Assembly: GCA_016297265.1 (NCBI GenBank)
Contig: JAEDHB010000001.1
Span: forward strand, 264,105 to 328,104
DNA length: 64,000 nt
Direction of reading: 5' to 3'
Source of the DNA: Butyrivibrio sp.
GTDB lineage: Bacteria; Bacillota; Clostridia; Lachnospirales; Lachnospiraceae
Position numbers and translations under genes: made by a program. This document shows, piece by piece, positions 25,966 through 34,955 of this stretch. The stretch's first letter is position 1. Each line of letters begins with the position of its first letter. Below the pieces are notes generated by a model. The model searched no databases. It was given only the letters and a program-made list of their open reading frames with translations, and was not told where the DNA came from.

Positions 25966-27731
25966 TGTTTCCTCTGTGTAAGAGATATATGTAGTTTTGT
26001 TAATTCTCTTTGTTCCTCAATTACTTTTTGCAATACTGTGATATCAGTCGCATTTCTGCTTTTGTTATCCAGACTATTCCGCTTTATCATAACAACTGCT
26101 TCGTTCAGGGCCTTTTCCCTGTCCTTTTGTCCGGCTTCCTCGTCGATAACATTGGTATTGAGAATAGCAACCACCAGATTTTGTTCCTCCTCGGACTCAA
26201 AATCATTCAGTATCCGGGCCGGGCTGAAACTGTCGCTCTCAATCTGTGCAAATATTTTTGCAGCCACCTTTTGGTATGTATCAACAGTAAAATCCTCGAC
26301 TGAGATATGTGGTTTAATCAGACGGTATATATTCGGGTCTTCGCAAATCCATGTCAACAGCATTCTCTGAGCCTTCTTTATTCCGTCATCCTTATCCCTT
26401 ACCACCGGTTTCCTGTAGGAACCCGTGTCGTTTTCAGTGTTGGCGCCTGAATAGGCATATTTTGCAACCAGACGTGCTAACTGACCCTTGTCAATCCTAT
26501 ATGCACCAGCCACTGCTTCTATATAATTATTCCTTTCAATCTCTTCCTTGAAGGTAATAATTTTCTTTGCAACTTCGGCAAAAAAAGCCATGTTTTCATC
26601 AGGATCCTTAAGATTGTATCCCTCAGAAATCTTCCTCACCTCAAACATAAAGCTGTTTTCCGCATTTTCAATGCGCTCCCGGAATGCATCGCACCCCATC
26701 GCTTTTATGAATTCATCCGCATCCTTGTAAGGCTGCATATTGATTACCTTGCTTCTGAGACCGGCTTCCCTGCACATATTTATCGCTTTAACAGCCGCCT
26801 TGACTCCGGGGCCGTCGCTGTCATAGCATATCAGGACATCCTTGACAAATCTCTTGATAAGCATCACCTGCTGCGGTGTAAGTGCCGTTCCCAGGGATGC
26901 CACCGCCTGGGTAAATCCCGCCTTGTGCATCGCGATAACATCCATATATCCTTCGCAGATTATTATGTTGTTAGTCTTTGCATTTTTGGCAAAATTAAGC
27001 CCGAAAAGATTTCGTCCCTTGTCAAAAACAGCGGTTTCCTTCGTGTTAAGGTATTTAGGTTCACCCTCCCCCATGACACGACCGCCAAAGCCGATAACCT
27101 TGTTGCTGATATTTATTATCGGAAACATAACCCTGTTGCGAAAATAATCATACACATGGCCATCCTTATATGTAACAAGTCCTGTTTCCTTCAAAATATC
27201 ATCGTTATATCCAAGCCCCTTCAGATATCTGTACAAGCCGTCGCTCTTCATTCCTGACATTCCGAGTCCAAAATTTGTTCTCGTCTGTTTGTCCAGTTCG
27301 CGCTTGTCAAAATATTCAAGGCCCTTTGCCCCCTGCTCCGATTCCAGAAAGGAATGAAAATATTTTGCGGCAATGGTATTAATCTCATACAGTGTCTTTT
27401 TCAGATCCTGTCTTTTCTTTTCCTCACTGTTCATCTCAAAATCAGGAATATCAACTCCCGCTCTGTCCGCCAGAGATTTAACCGTCTCCGTGAAACTAAG
27501 ACCTTCGTATTTCATAAGAAAAGAAAATACATTACCGCCCTCCTGACAGCCAAAGCAGTAAAACATCTGCTTGCTGCGGCTTACCGAGAAGGAGCCCGAT
27601 TTTTCATTATGAAAAGGACACAGTCCAAAATATGAACCGCCTTTTTTTTCTAGTTTTACATATGAGGAGATAACATCCACTATGTCATTGCGGCTTCTGA
27701 CCTCCTCAACTATATCGTCAGATATATACAA
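25962..27731 (-). CDS. dnaG: DNA primase
   Basis: Makes RNA primers at the replication fork. The 589-residue protein has the CHC2 zinc finger (CPFHNEKSGSFS then YCFGC), the RNA polymerase core with IGFGGR and the TOPRIM motifs ICEGYMDVIA and ICYDSDGPG, and a C-terminal helicase-binding region. The start appears to be TTG at 27731 (reading TTGTATATATCTGAC) with AGAGG about 8 bases upstream; no in-frame ATG precedes the conserved region. Middle gene of the dgt-dnaG-rpoD block. Confidence 0.97.
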   Translation of the reverse strand: MYISDDIVEEVRSRNDIVDVISSYVKLEKKGGSYFGLCPFHNEKSGSFSVSRSKQMFYCFGCQEGGNVFSFLMKYEGLSFTETVKSLADRAGVDIPDFEMNSEEKKRQDLKKTLYEINTIAAKYFHSFLESEQGAKGLEYFDKRELDKQTRTNFGLGMSGMKSDGLYRYLKGLGYNDDILKETGLVTYKDGHVYDYFRNRVMFPIINISNKVIGFGGRVMGEGEPKYLNTKETAVFDKGRNLFGLNFAKNAKTNNIIICEGYMDVIAMHKAGFTQAVASLGTALTPQQVMLIKRFVKDVLICYDSDGPGVKAAVKAINMCREAGLRSKVINMQPYKDADEFIKAMGCDAFRERIENAENSFMFEVRKISEGYNLKDPDENMAFFAEVAKKIITFKEEIERNNYIEAVAGAYRIDKGQLARLVAKYAYSGANTENDTGSYRKPVVRDKDDGIKKAQRMLLTWICEDPNIYRLIKPHISVEDFTVDTYQKVAAKIFAQIESDSFSPARILNDFESEEEQNLVVAILNTNVIDEEAGQKDREKALNEAVVMIKRNSLDNKSRNATDITVLQKVIEEQRELTKLHISLTQRKQ

Positions 27732-27749
27732 GCCTCTAACCTCTCAGTT

Positions 27750-28757
27750 CTAATTTTTCCACGAAACGGGAATATATATTTTTTTGAAAATATTGACTGC
27801 ATACTGGTCACTCATACCTGCTATGTAATCACATACCGTTCTTTCAACATCTTCGCCATGCTGTTCTTCCAGTTCCCTGAAGGATTCCGGAATCTCTTCA
27901 TAGTGTTCAATAAAATACTTATACATCTCCGAAAGCATTTTGTCTGCTTTCGTCTCCTCGCTCTTTGCAATCGGATTGGTATACACGCTGTCAAACATAT
28001 AATTGCGAAGCTTTGACATTGCATTCTCCACATCCTTTGACATAATTATATCCGGTTTATCCATGCTTTCCTTAATGATGTCATGTATCAGGGTATTGAG
28101 TCTTTCCTTAGTGGAATGTCCCAGAATATCAGTATATTCCGCAGGCAGGTTCTCCTCGCACAGGATGCCGCCCCTGATGGCATCATCGATATCATGGTTG
28201 ATATATGCTATTTTGTCGGCAAGTCTGATAACTTTCCCCTCAAGGGTCGACGGTTTCCCGGAAGTTCTGTGATTGACAATACCGTCACGGACTTCCTTGG
28301 TAAGATTGAGACCCACCCCATCCTTCTCGAGAAACTCAAGCACTCTGATGCTCTGCTCATAATGTCTGAAGCCTGTGGAACAAAGTCTGTCCAAAACCCT
28401 CTCACCACAATGTCCAAAAGGCGTATGCCCAATATCATGTCCCAGAGCAATTGCCTCAGTAAGATCCTCGTTAAGTCTCAAAGCTCTGGCGATGGTTCTG
28501 CCGATTTGTGAAACCTCCAGAGTGTGGGTAAGCCTGGTTCTGTAATGGTCCCCTTCCGGCGCCAGAAAAACCTGTGTCTTATGCTTAAGTCTTCTGAATG
28601 ACTTGCAGTGTAAAATACGGTCCCTGTCCCTCTGGTATACAGTTCTGAGGTCGCAAGGAGCCTCCATAGTATCCCTTCCCTGAGAATTGACACTGAGTGC
28701 CGCATAGGGACTCAAATATTGTTTTTCCCACTCTTCCTGACTCTGTCTGACATTCAT
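27750..28757 (-). CDS. dgt: Deoxyguanosinetriphosphate triphosphohydrolase-like protein
   Basis: HD-domain enzyme hydrolysing dNTPs to deoxynucleoside and triphosphate. The HD residues are in RLTHTLEVSQIGRTI and LGHDIGHTPFGHCGE, with the third Asp in RLADKIAYINHDIDDAI; SFRRLKHKTQVF precedes them. Length (about 335) fits the short Firmicutes type. The frame opens with GTG at 28766, which lies only 2 bases from the AGAGG site; ATG 28757 is better spaced, though a little far. First gene of the operon with dnaG (18-base gap) and rpoD. Confidence 0.92.
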   Translation of the reverse strand: MNVRQSQEEWEKQYLSPYAALSVNSQGRDTMEAPCDLRTVYQRDRDRILHCKSFRRLKHKTQVFLAPEGDHYRTRLTHTLEVSQIGRTIARALRLNEDLTEAIALGHDIGHTPFGHCGERVLDRLCSTGFRHYEQSIRVLEFLEKDGVGLNLTKEVRDGIVNHRTSGKPSTLEGKVIRLADKIAYINHDIDDAIRGGILCEENLPAEYTDILGHSTKERLNTLIHDIIKESMDKPDIIMSKDVENAMSKLRNYMFDSVYTNPIAKSEETKADKMLSEMYKYFIEHYEEIPESFRELEEQHGEDVERTVCDYIAGMSDQYAVNIFKKIYIPVSWKN

Positions 28758-28858
28758 ATTCTGCACTTCCTCTTATCCTTGAGCAAATTGCCTACTCTTT
28801 ATAATTCTGCAAAACTTTTTAAATTCCTTTTTTATTTAAAATAAATCTTTTAAAATAT

Positions 28859-29920
28859 TTATTTTATCTCCAATAAATCTTTTGGAGATTTGGTAAGATT
28901 TTCAAAACCATCCTCTGTAACCACAATCATGTCCTCAATTCTTACGCCGCCAAATCCCGGAATGTATATACCCGGTTCAACGGTTTCAATGGTTCCGGCA
29001 TATATTTTTTCCTTTTCTCCAAGGGAAAATCTTGGCGATTCATGAATATACATTCCCACGCTGTGCCCAAGTCCGTGTCCAAAGCAGTTTCCGTATCCGG
29101 CCTTCTCAATAACGCCAAGAGCTGCCATGTGAATCTCCCTTCCCGGCACTCCTGATTTGATAACCTTCATCGCTTCAAGCTGAGCCTTAAGCACGGTATT
29201 ATATATTTCAATCTGTTTGTCGCTTGCGCTACCCATAACAACGGTTCTTGTCATATCCGAACAATAACCGTCATATTTGCAGCCAAAGTCCATCAGCACA
29301 AAATCGCCCTCGCTTATCACCCTGTTGCCCGGCACTGCATGGGGCAGCGAAGAATTCGGCCCTGATGCCACTATTGTATCAAAGCTCAGGGATGCAGCCC
29401 CGTTAAGCTTCATGGCATATTCAATTTCCGCCGCAACCTCAAGCTCCGTCATTCCCACTCTGATAATATTAAGAACATGTTCAAAAGCTTTGTCCCCAAT
29501 GGACTCCGCAATTCTCAGTTTCTCAATTTCCTCTTCTGTCTTGATTATTCTCAGCTCCGTAAGGCTGTTTTTCAGTGGAACTAGGTTATTAAATCCACAT
29601 TTAATTTTTAAATCATTGAATTGAGCCACGGTAAGATGCCTGTCTTCATAGCCGATTGCACCTGCTCCGTCACGTTCGGCAAGTTCCTTGAGTATGGCAC
29701 TCTGGGTTCTGTTCACATCGCACATGATAAGTTCAAAACCCTCATTCATTTCCTTCTCGGCAGCTTCAATATATCTTGAATCCGTGATGATGACTGATTT
29801 TTTCCCCGAAATATACACAAAACCCTCACCGCCTGAAAAGCCTGAGAGTTTTCGCATATTATATGGATCTGATACAATCACTGCATCCAGATTATTTTTT
29901 TCCATAATACTATTTATCAT
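28859..29920 (-). CDS. Xaa-Pro dipeptidase/aminopeptidase family M24B
   Basis: Metallopeptidase of 353 residues that removes residues next to proline. Creatinase-like N-terminal domain (1-120) followed by the pita-bread domain with metal ligands in LMDFGCKYDGYCSDMTR (two Asp), GHGLGHSVGMYIHE (His), VEPGIYIPGFGGVRIED (two Glu). It overlaps the end of aroQ by 11 bases. The aroQ-pepP pair followed elsewhere by efp is common in Firmicutes; here efp is separate, at 11.7 kb. Confidence 0.93.
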   Translation of the reverse strand: MINSIMEKNNLDAVIVSDPYNMRKLSGFSGGEGFVYISGKKSVIITDSRYIEAAEKEMNEGFELIMCDVNRTQSAILKELAERDGAGAIGYEDRHLTVAQFNDLKIKCGFNNLVPLKNSLTELRIIKTEEEIEKLRIAESIGDKAFEHVLNIIRVGMTELEVAAEIEYAMKLNGAASLSFDTIVASGPNSSLPHAVPGNRVISEGDFVLMDFGCKYDGYCSDMTRTVVMGSASDKQIEIYNTVLKAQLEAMKVIKSGVPGREIHMAALGVIEKAGYGNCFGHGLGHSVGMYIHESPRFSLGEKEKIYAGTIETVEPGIYIPGFGGVRIEDMIVVTEDGFENLTKSPKDLLEIK

Positions 29921-30356
29921 ATTTATTCTCCAAAATCATATCTATGGCAAGAAGATATCCTTTTAATCCTTTGCCGACCACCTGTCCTTCACACACCGGT
30001 TCGGTAACTGAAATATGCCTGAATTCCTCTCTTGAATTGACATCCGAGATATGAATTTCAACCTTTGGACATGGATTAACTGATGCCAGGGCATCCCTGA
30101 TTGCATAACTGTAATGTGTATATGCGCCGGGATTGATAACTATTCCGTCAGTACCATTAAGATATGCCTCCTGAATCTTGTCAATAATTCCGCCCTCGTG
30201 ATTGCTTTGAAAACATTCCACCTCGAAATTCTTTTCCTTGGCATATTTCTCAATCATATCAACCAGATAATTGTAATCTTCATTTCCGTATATTGCTTTT
30301 TCCCTTATTCCGAGAAAATTGAGATTCGGTCCGTTGATAACAAGTATTTTTTTCAT
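29910..30356 (-). CDS. aroQ: 3-dehydroquinate dehydratase, type II
   Basis: Dehydrates 3-dehydroquinate in the shikimate pathway. The 148-residue protein has the type II motifs INGPNLNFLG, the catalytic Tyr in AIYG, NPGAYTHYS, EIHISDVNSREEFRH and GLKGY. Part of the aroE-aroK-aroQ run, which covers only three of the seven shikimate steps; the others must be elsewhere. Confidence 0.96.
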   Translation of the reverse strand: MKKILVINGPNLNFLGIREKAIYGNEDYNYLVDMIEKYAKEKNFEVECFQSNHEGGIIDKIQEAYLNGTDGIVINPGAYTHYSYAIRDALASVNPCPKVEIHISDVNSREEFRHISVTEPVCEGQVVGKGLKGYLLAIDMILENKYDK

Positions 30357-30376
30357 AATATCTCCATTCTGTCCGT

Positions 30377-30883
30377 CTATCGGATTTTTTGTTCAATAAT
30401 ACTGTAGATTCGTTCAAAAGACCTTCCGTCCGTTGAAACTATCACATCAGAAACACTTTCGTATGTACTCTCCCTAAGGTTCATAAGCTCCCTGATTCTT
30501 TCCTCCAGGGATTTCCCTTGCAAAAGCGGCCTCTTTGAGTCCCCTTTTAATCTGGACATCAGGCTGGCCACGGAAGCTTTAAGATATACCACCTTACCCA
30601 GCTTATGAAGCAACAGACGGTTTTCCTCCCTCATCGGAAGTCCGCCTCCCACTGCAATTACATAATTATCCTTTCCATCTGCGAGAATTTCCTTAAGAAC
30701 CGCTGTTTCGCAATCCCTGAAGTATTCCTCACCGTCTGTCTCAAAAATATCCTTTATCTTTCTGTTTTCTCTCTCTTCAATATAACTATCGGTATCTATA
30801 AGTTTGTAGCCCTTTGTACTCATGAATCTTCCAATGCTGGACTTTCCGCATCCCATAAATCCAATCAAAATAATATTAGCCAT
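30377..30883 (-). CDS. aroK: Shikimate kinase
   Basis: Phosphorylates shikimate with ATP. The 168-residue protein has Walker A GFMGCGKSS, the shikimate-binding DTDSYIEE and AVGGGLP motifs, and the lid segment RPLLQG. It overlaps the aroE stop by 8 bases and lies 20 bases before aroQ. Confidence 0.95.
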   Translation of the reverse strand: MANIILIGFMGCGKSSIGRFMSTKGYKLIDTDSYIEERENRKIKDIFETDGEEYFRDCETAVLKEILADGKDNYVIAVGGGLPMREENRLLLHKLGKVVYLKASVASLMSRLKGDSKRPLLQGKSLEERIRELMNLRESTYESVSDVIVSTDGRSFERIYSIIEQKIR

Positions 30884-31739
30884 TTTTTTGCATTTCCTTT
30901 TCCATCAATGTAAGGACCTCATCACATATATTCCGGGGCACCTTGACATTATTCCAGAGTTCATATGCGGCAACTCCCTGATACAGAAGCATTTTAAGCC
31001 CATTGTAAGCCTCTGCGCCATGTTTGGCACAAAGCTTCATAAACTTGGTATTGGTAGGATTGCATATGATATCCACTCCCTCCGATACAAGCTCATAAAA
31101 ATCATCTTTCTCCACCGGTGCGATGTCGCAATTCGGATAAAGACCCACGCTGGTGGTCTGAATAACAGGATATTTTCCCTTCGGTATTCTACCGTAATCC
31201 TTCAACGGCAAAGCCTCAACAATGTCCGGAAAAAATGAATTGACCTCCTCCGCCAGCTGTTTTGCCTTGTCCACGCTCCTGTTGAGAAGAAATATTCTGT
31301 CAGCTCCACAGGATGCACACAGATATACAATAGCTCTCGATGCTCCTCCGGCTCCCAAAATAATAAAGCTGTTGCCTTTAATCTCTATTCCTGCATCCTC
31401 CAACAGTCTCATTAAACCAATAATATCAGTATTGTAGCCCTTGAAGCCGTCTTCCGCCCTCACCAATGTATTGACCGCGCCAATTCTCTGTGCCAGTTCA
31501 TCGATTTGCGAAAGAGCCTCCATAACAGCCACCTTGTGGGGAACGGTAACATTCATTCCGTTAATTCCGAGAGCATATGCGCCCCTGACTGCCTCAACAA
31601 CATTATCAGACTCAACTGCAAAAGCCGTATATACCATGTTGATTCCCATTTTTTCCGATATGGAATTGTGAATAAGCGGTGATATGGAATGTCCCACAGG
31701 ATTTCCAATCAGACAACAAAGTTTAGTTCCTGCATCCAT
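30876..31739 (-). CDS. aroE: Shikimate dehydrogenase
   Basis: Reduces 3-dehydroshikimate with NADPH. The 287-residue product has GNPVGHSISPLIHN (shikimate binding), the catalytic Lys and Asp in NVTVPHK and NTDIIG, the NADP motif ILGAGGASRAIVYL and GLKMLLYQG. A TTG opens the frame at 31757, but ATG 31739 follows AGAGG at 6 bases and is preferred. First of the aro operon; nrdR ends 18 bases upstream. Confidence 0.95.
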   Translation of the reverse strand: MDAGTKLCCLIGNPVGHSISPLIHNSISEKMGINMVYTAFAVESDNVVEAVRGAYALGINGMNVTVPHKVAVMEALSQIDELAQRIGAVNTLVRAEDGFKGYNTDIIGLMRLLEDAGIEIKGNSFIILGAGGASRAIVYLCASCGADRIFLLNRSVDKAKQLAEEVNSFFPDIVEALPLKDYGRIPKGKYPVIQTTSVGLYPNCDIAPVEKDDFYELVSEGVDIICNPTNTKFMKLCAKHGAEAYNGLKMLLYQGVAAYELWNNVKVPRNICDEVLTLMEKEMQKNG

Positions 31740-31757
31740 TGTTTTCCTCTTTTCCAA

Positions 31758-32207
31758 CTACTGAAGGAATTTCTTTAATTCATTCATAAATGTATTGATA
31801 TCCTTAAATTCCCTGTACACGGATGCAAATCTGACATATGCAACCGCATCGATATCCTTAAGTTTATCCATTACCAGCTCACCGATAATTGTGGTAGGAA
31901 TTTCCTTCTCATCCAGATTGAAAATCTTCGTCTCAATCTCATCCACTATCTGCGTGATTGTATTTACCGAAACAGGACGTTTATGGCATGACCTGATGAT
32001 TCCGTCCTGAATCTTTGACCTGTCATAGGGTTCCCTGTTATTATCCTTCTTTATTACAATTAGGGGTACTGTCTCCACCTTTTCGTATGTAGTAAAACGC
32101 TTGCCGCATTCATCGCAGTTTCGTCTTCTCCTGATTGCATTATTGTCCTCTGCCGGCCTTGAATCTATTACTCTTGTATTCTCTTCTCCGCAATATGGGC
32201 ATCTCAT
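31758..32207 (-). CDS. nrdR: Transcriptional repressor of ribonucleotide reductase genes
   Basis: ATP-cone repressor that senses ATP/dATP and binds NrdR boxes. The 149-residue protein has the zinc ribbon CPYCGEENT..CDECGKRFTTYE and the ATP-cone VIKKDNNREPYDRSKI. The frame extends to 32273, but ATG 32207 with GAGAGG 8 bases upstream begins the conserved MRCPYCG. No nrd genes are in the window, so targets lie elsewhere. Confidence 0.96.
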   Translation of the reverse strand: MRCPYCGEENTRVIDSRPAEDNNAIRRRRNCDECGKRFTTYEKVETVPLIVIKKDNNREPYDRSKIQDGIIRSCHKRPVSVNTITQIVDEIETKIFNLDEKEIPTTIIGELVMDKLKDIDAVAYVRFASVYREFKDINTFMNELKKFLQ

Positions 32208-32269
32208 TTTAAGTACCTCTCTTTCATACAAACATTCCACATAATTATACAATAAAACAGTTTCTATTG

Positions 32270-32524
32270 TCAAAGTTTGCAGAGCACCTTTTCCTCACAT
32301 ACATTGACCAGAATCACATCCGGTCCAACCTTACAGATGCACTCATACGGAATAACATATTCATTTTCCCTTCCAAACATCCCAAAAAGTTTTACCGGTC
32401 CCGGAACAATTATTGCATCAATCTTACCGGTGTACAAATCAACGTCGATATCCGCCACATATCCCAGCACCTTGCAATCGCAGGAATTGATTACTTCCTT
32501 ATTGCGCAAATCACATATTCTCAT
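32270..32524 (-). CDS. PRC-barrel protein, YlmC/YmxH sporulation family
   Basis: A short (84-residue) single PRC-barrel protein. The start RICDLRNKEVINSCDCKVLGYVADID and the end GPDVILVNV match the YlmC/YmxH family, named after B. subtilis genes with sporulation-linked expression and no defined biochemical role. The open frame reaches 32632, but ATG 32524 starts the conserved part. It precedes nrdR with 62 bases between. Confidence 0.85.
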   Translation of the reverse strand: MRICDLRNKEVINSCDCKVLGYVADIDVDLYTGKIDAIIVPGPVKLFGMFGRENEYVIPYECICKVGPDVILVNVCEEKVLCKL

Positions 32525-32602
32525 AAAACACCACAGTTTTTTAATATTATATTCAGGTAAAATATAATGGTGAAAAATATTATGTAATAAAATCTTTGTC
32601 AT

Positions 32603-32637
32603 AAAATAAGGCATCTGTCCGCAAATGAACAAATGCC
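32603..32637 (-). terminator. Terminator of the polysaccharide module
   Basis: Minus strand GGCATTTGT (32637-32629) pairs with ACAGATGCC (32618-32610) with one G-U, followed by TTATTTTAT. It closes the run GT2-licD-sugar transferase, 16 bases after the last stop. Confidence 0.75.
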
Positions 32638-32652
32638 CTGTTGATTGTACTA

Positions 32653-34074
32653 TTATCTTGAACCTTTTCTGGTAAATACTACCAAAATTGTCTTAAGTAT
32701 TATTTTTATATCCAGAATCAGTGACCAGTTGTCGATGTATTGCAAATCAAGCTTTACAACTTCCTCAAAATCCGTAATTTCATTTCTGCCGCTAATCTGC
32801 CACAACCCGGTAATACCGGGCTTCATACTGAGTCTCCGCTTGTGATGGAAAGAATAATTATTGAATTCATCAACTGTCGGCGGTCTTGTTCCCACAAGAC
32901 TCATATCACCCTTCAATACATTAAAAAACTGCGGAAGCTCGTCAATGCTTGTCTTTCTGATAAATTTACCAATCTTTGTAATACGCGGATCGTTGGACAT
33001 TTTAAACATCTGCCCCGACATCTCATTCTGTTCCATCAGGTCCTCCTTTTTCTTTTCCGCATCCCTGCACATAGACCTGAATTTATAAATGTAAAAGTAT
33101 CGTCCGTTGGTGCCGACTCTTTTCTGTTTGAATATAATCGGACCCCTTGACTCAATAAGAATGAGAGGCGCTACAACCAGTCCGATAATAAGTGTTATCA
33201 CGATTCCGATAAGTGAGCCGAACACATCAAAGCAACGCTTGATAAACATTTTATTTTCGTCATATTTTTTGGTATCAAAAGAGATAACCGGATATGGGCC
33301 ATAGAGTGAAATCTGCTTATCAAAGCCCTCAAATCCCTCCAGCATCTGCAATGTCAGGTTGACTGAAATTCCCATTTTTTCAAATTGATGAATATATCTC
33401 TTAAGATTTACATTCTCCTCATTCGGAATGTTGATAAATGCAATATCAACTATTTCCCTGCTGGCATAAGACAGCATGTCATCACGATTGGATACAACAG
33501 GGATACCCGATATAACCTCGCCCTTCATTTCCTCATCCAGAATGCACATACCAAAGACATGTCCGGCAAAATTCTTATCCTCCGTAACCGTCTTTGCAAT
33601 CTTTTCCGCCTTATCCCGCGTCGTCACAATATAACAGAATTGCTTGTGAATCTTGCTCTTCATCCACTGTTTCAATGACGCCTTGTATATCATATGAAGC
33701 ACGTACATCAAAATAACATCCACAACAAGTTCTACTGCAAAACCGCCTCTGGTAAGAATTCTCGTATTTTTTTGCACAAAGAGAAGTATTGTCACCACCA
33801 ACATGAAAAAAATGTTCATCTTGACAATGTACAAGAATTCTTCCAATGCTCCCCTCTTCATAAACTTATCATTCATGTTGAAGAAAACAAATACAACAAT
33901 ATAAGCCAGCACGATGGTTCCCATCAGATTGAGAACAACATCTGCGGACAAATCATATTTTTTATACAAAATGTGAGTCGAAATACTATCCACACTGAAA
34001 AAACTCGCGATAACGCTAAGCAAATCAAGGAACAGAAGTATCAGCGACTGTATTTTTCCCTTGAAACCGTTCAT
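32653..34074 (-). CDS. Polyprenyl-phosphate sugar-1-phosphate transferase (exopolysaccharide priming enzyme)
   Basis: Transfers a sugar phosphate onto undecaprenyl phosphate to start a polysaccharide repeat unit. The 473-residue protein has four N-terminal membrane helices, a Rossmann-like middle domain (150-270), a fifth helix (DVFGSLIGIVITLIIGLVV) and the C-terminal bacterial sugar transferase domain with KRVGTNGRYFYIYKFRSMC, KTSIDELPQFFNVLKGDMSLVGTRP and KPGITGLWQISGR. This WbaP-like layout is typical of CpsE/EpsL. The sugar donor is not predictable. Last gene of the module led by the GT2 enzyme. Confidence 0.93.
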   Translation of the reverse strand: MNGFKGKIQSLILLFLDLLSVIASFFSVDSISTHILYKKYDLSADVVLNLMGTIVLAYIVVFVFFNMNDKFMKRGALEEFLYIVKMNIFFMLVVTILLFVQKNTRILTRGGFAVELVVDVILMYVLHMIYKASLKQWMKSKIHKQFCYIVTTRDKAEKIAKTVTEDKNFAGHVFGMCILDEEMKGEVISGIPVVSNRDDMLSYASREIVDIAFINIPNEENVNLKRYIHQFEKMGISVNLTLQMLEGFEGFDKQISLYGPYPVISFDTKKYDENKMFIKRCFDVFGSLIGIVITLIIGLVVAPLILIESRGPIIFKQKRVGTNGRYFYIYKFRSMCRDAEKKKEDLMEQNEMSGQMFKMSNDPRITKIGKFIRKTSIDELPQFFNVLKGDMSLVGTRPPTVDEFNNYSFHHKRRLSMKPGITGLWQISGRNEITDFEEVVKLDLQYIDNWSLILDIKIILKTILVVFTRKGSR

Positions 34075-34111
34075 CAGGCCTCCAAATTCCTAACTGTAAC
34101 CTGAATTTAAC

Positions 34112-34942
34112 CTAAAGTTTGATTACAGTTGTATTATGCTGCAAATTTCTTTCATTCTCCGGCGGCATTTTCATAAAGTCACCATAAAGCTGTTTTAGAA
34201 CTCTTTCAGGCTTAGCCGGACCGTTAATCATAATATCTTCAAATTTGTATTTTTTCCCTTTTCCGTAATAGTAGGAAGGCATTATCTCCCTCAGCTTGGC
34301 ATTTCCGTAACCGCTGATGTAATATGAAGACTTATGAAAATTATATTTGCACAGTTGCGCCTCTGATTTGCGCATTATTTTATCAAAATCCAGAATTCTG
34401 TCAATCCGGGTAAGCATTCCGAATTTGATAAGTGCCCTCTCAATAAAAGGTCTGTTCTTTCTATGCATATGAATATTATCCATATCTGCGTAATTCCTAA
34501 ACACGCGCAAAGCCAGATATTTGATTTTATATAATTTGCCGGTTATGCTGTCAGGGTCCGGCATTCCATCAAACGGAAAAATATCGATATACAGGTTCGT
34601 ATATACCGGTTTTGATGCGTAATTCTGCATGATTTCCGTCGTGGTATCAAGCACCTTGAGATACGGCACCTTGCTTTTTCCCGGAGCAAGCTTCCAGTTC
34701 TCAAGCTTTAAGTGGGAAGGAAGCTCTTTTTTTGCATATTTGATAAACTTATTATAATCAGGTCTGATTATTTCGATATCAATATCGTCATCCCACGGAA
34801 TAAAGCCCTGGTGTCTGATGGTTCCGAGAAGCGTTCCTCCCGCTGCATAATAGGTGATATTGTGTCTTTCACATACTGCAATAATTTCTTTAAGTATGTC
34901 AAGTTCTTTCTTCTGAATAATCTTCAATTCTTCATCATTCAT
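34112..34942 (-). CDS. LicD family phosphotransferase
   Basis: A 276-residue nucleotidyltransferase-fold protein. The LicD core AAGGTLLGTIRHQGFIPWDDDIDIEI carries the metal-binding Asp residues. Family members attach phosphorylcholine, ribitol phosphate or similar groups to cell-surface glycans; which one applies here is unknown, since no choline uptake or cytidylyltransferase gene is near. AGGAG precedes ATG 34942, 13 bases from the GT2 gene, so both modify the same surface polymer by inference. Confidence 0.9.
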   Translation of the reverse strand: MNDEELKIIQKKELDILKEIIAVCERHNITYYAAGGTLLGTIRHQGFIPWDDDIDIEIIRPDYNKFIKYAKKELPSHLKLENWKLAPGKSKVPYLKVLDTTTEIMQNYASKPVYTNLYIDIFPFDGMPDPDSITGKLYKIKYLALRVFRNYADMDNIHMHRKNRPFIERALIKFGMLTRIDRILDFDKIMRKSEAQLCKYNFHKSSYYISGYGNAKLREIMPSYYYGKGKKYKFEDIMINGPAKPERVLKQLYGDFMKMPPENERNLQHNTTVIKL

Positions 34943-34955
34943 ATAAACTCCTCAA

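Noticed and set aside
28767..28858. Small gene or RNA between dgt and the M24B peptidase
   Set aside because: AT-rich, no open frame with ribosome site and no stable hairpin; probably the dgt promoter region.
32525..32632. N-terminal extension of the YlmC/YmxH protein
   Set aside because: It runs through the terminator of the sugar transferase region and lacks homology; ATG 32524 starts the PRC-barrel.
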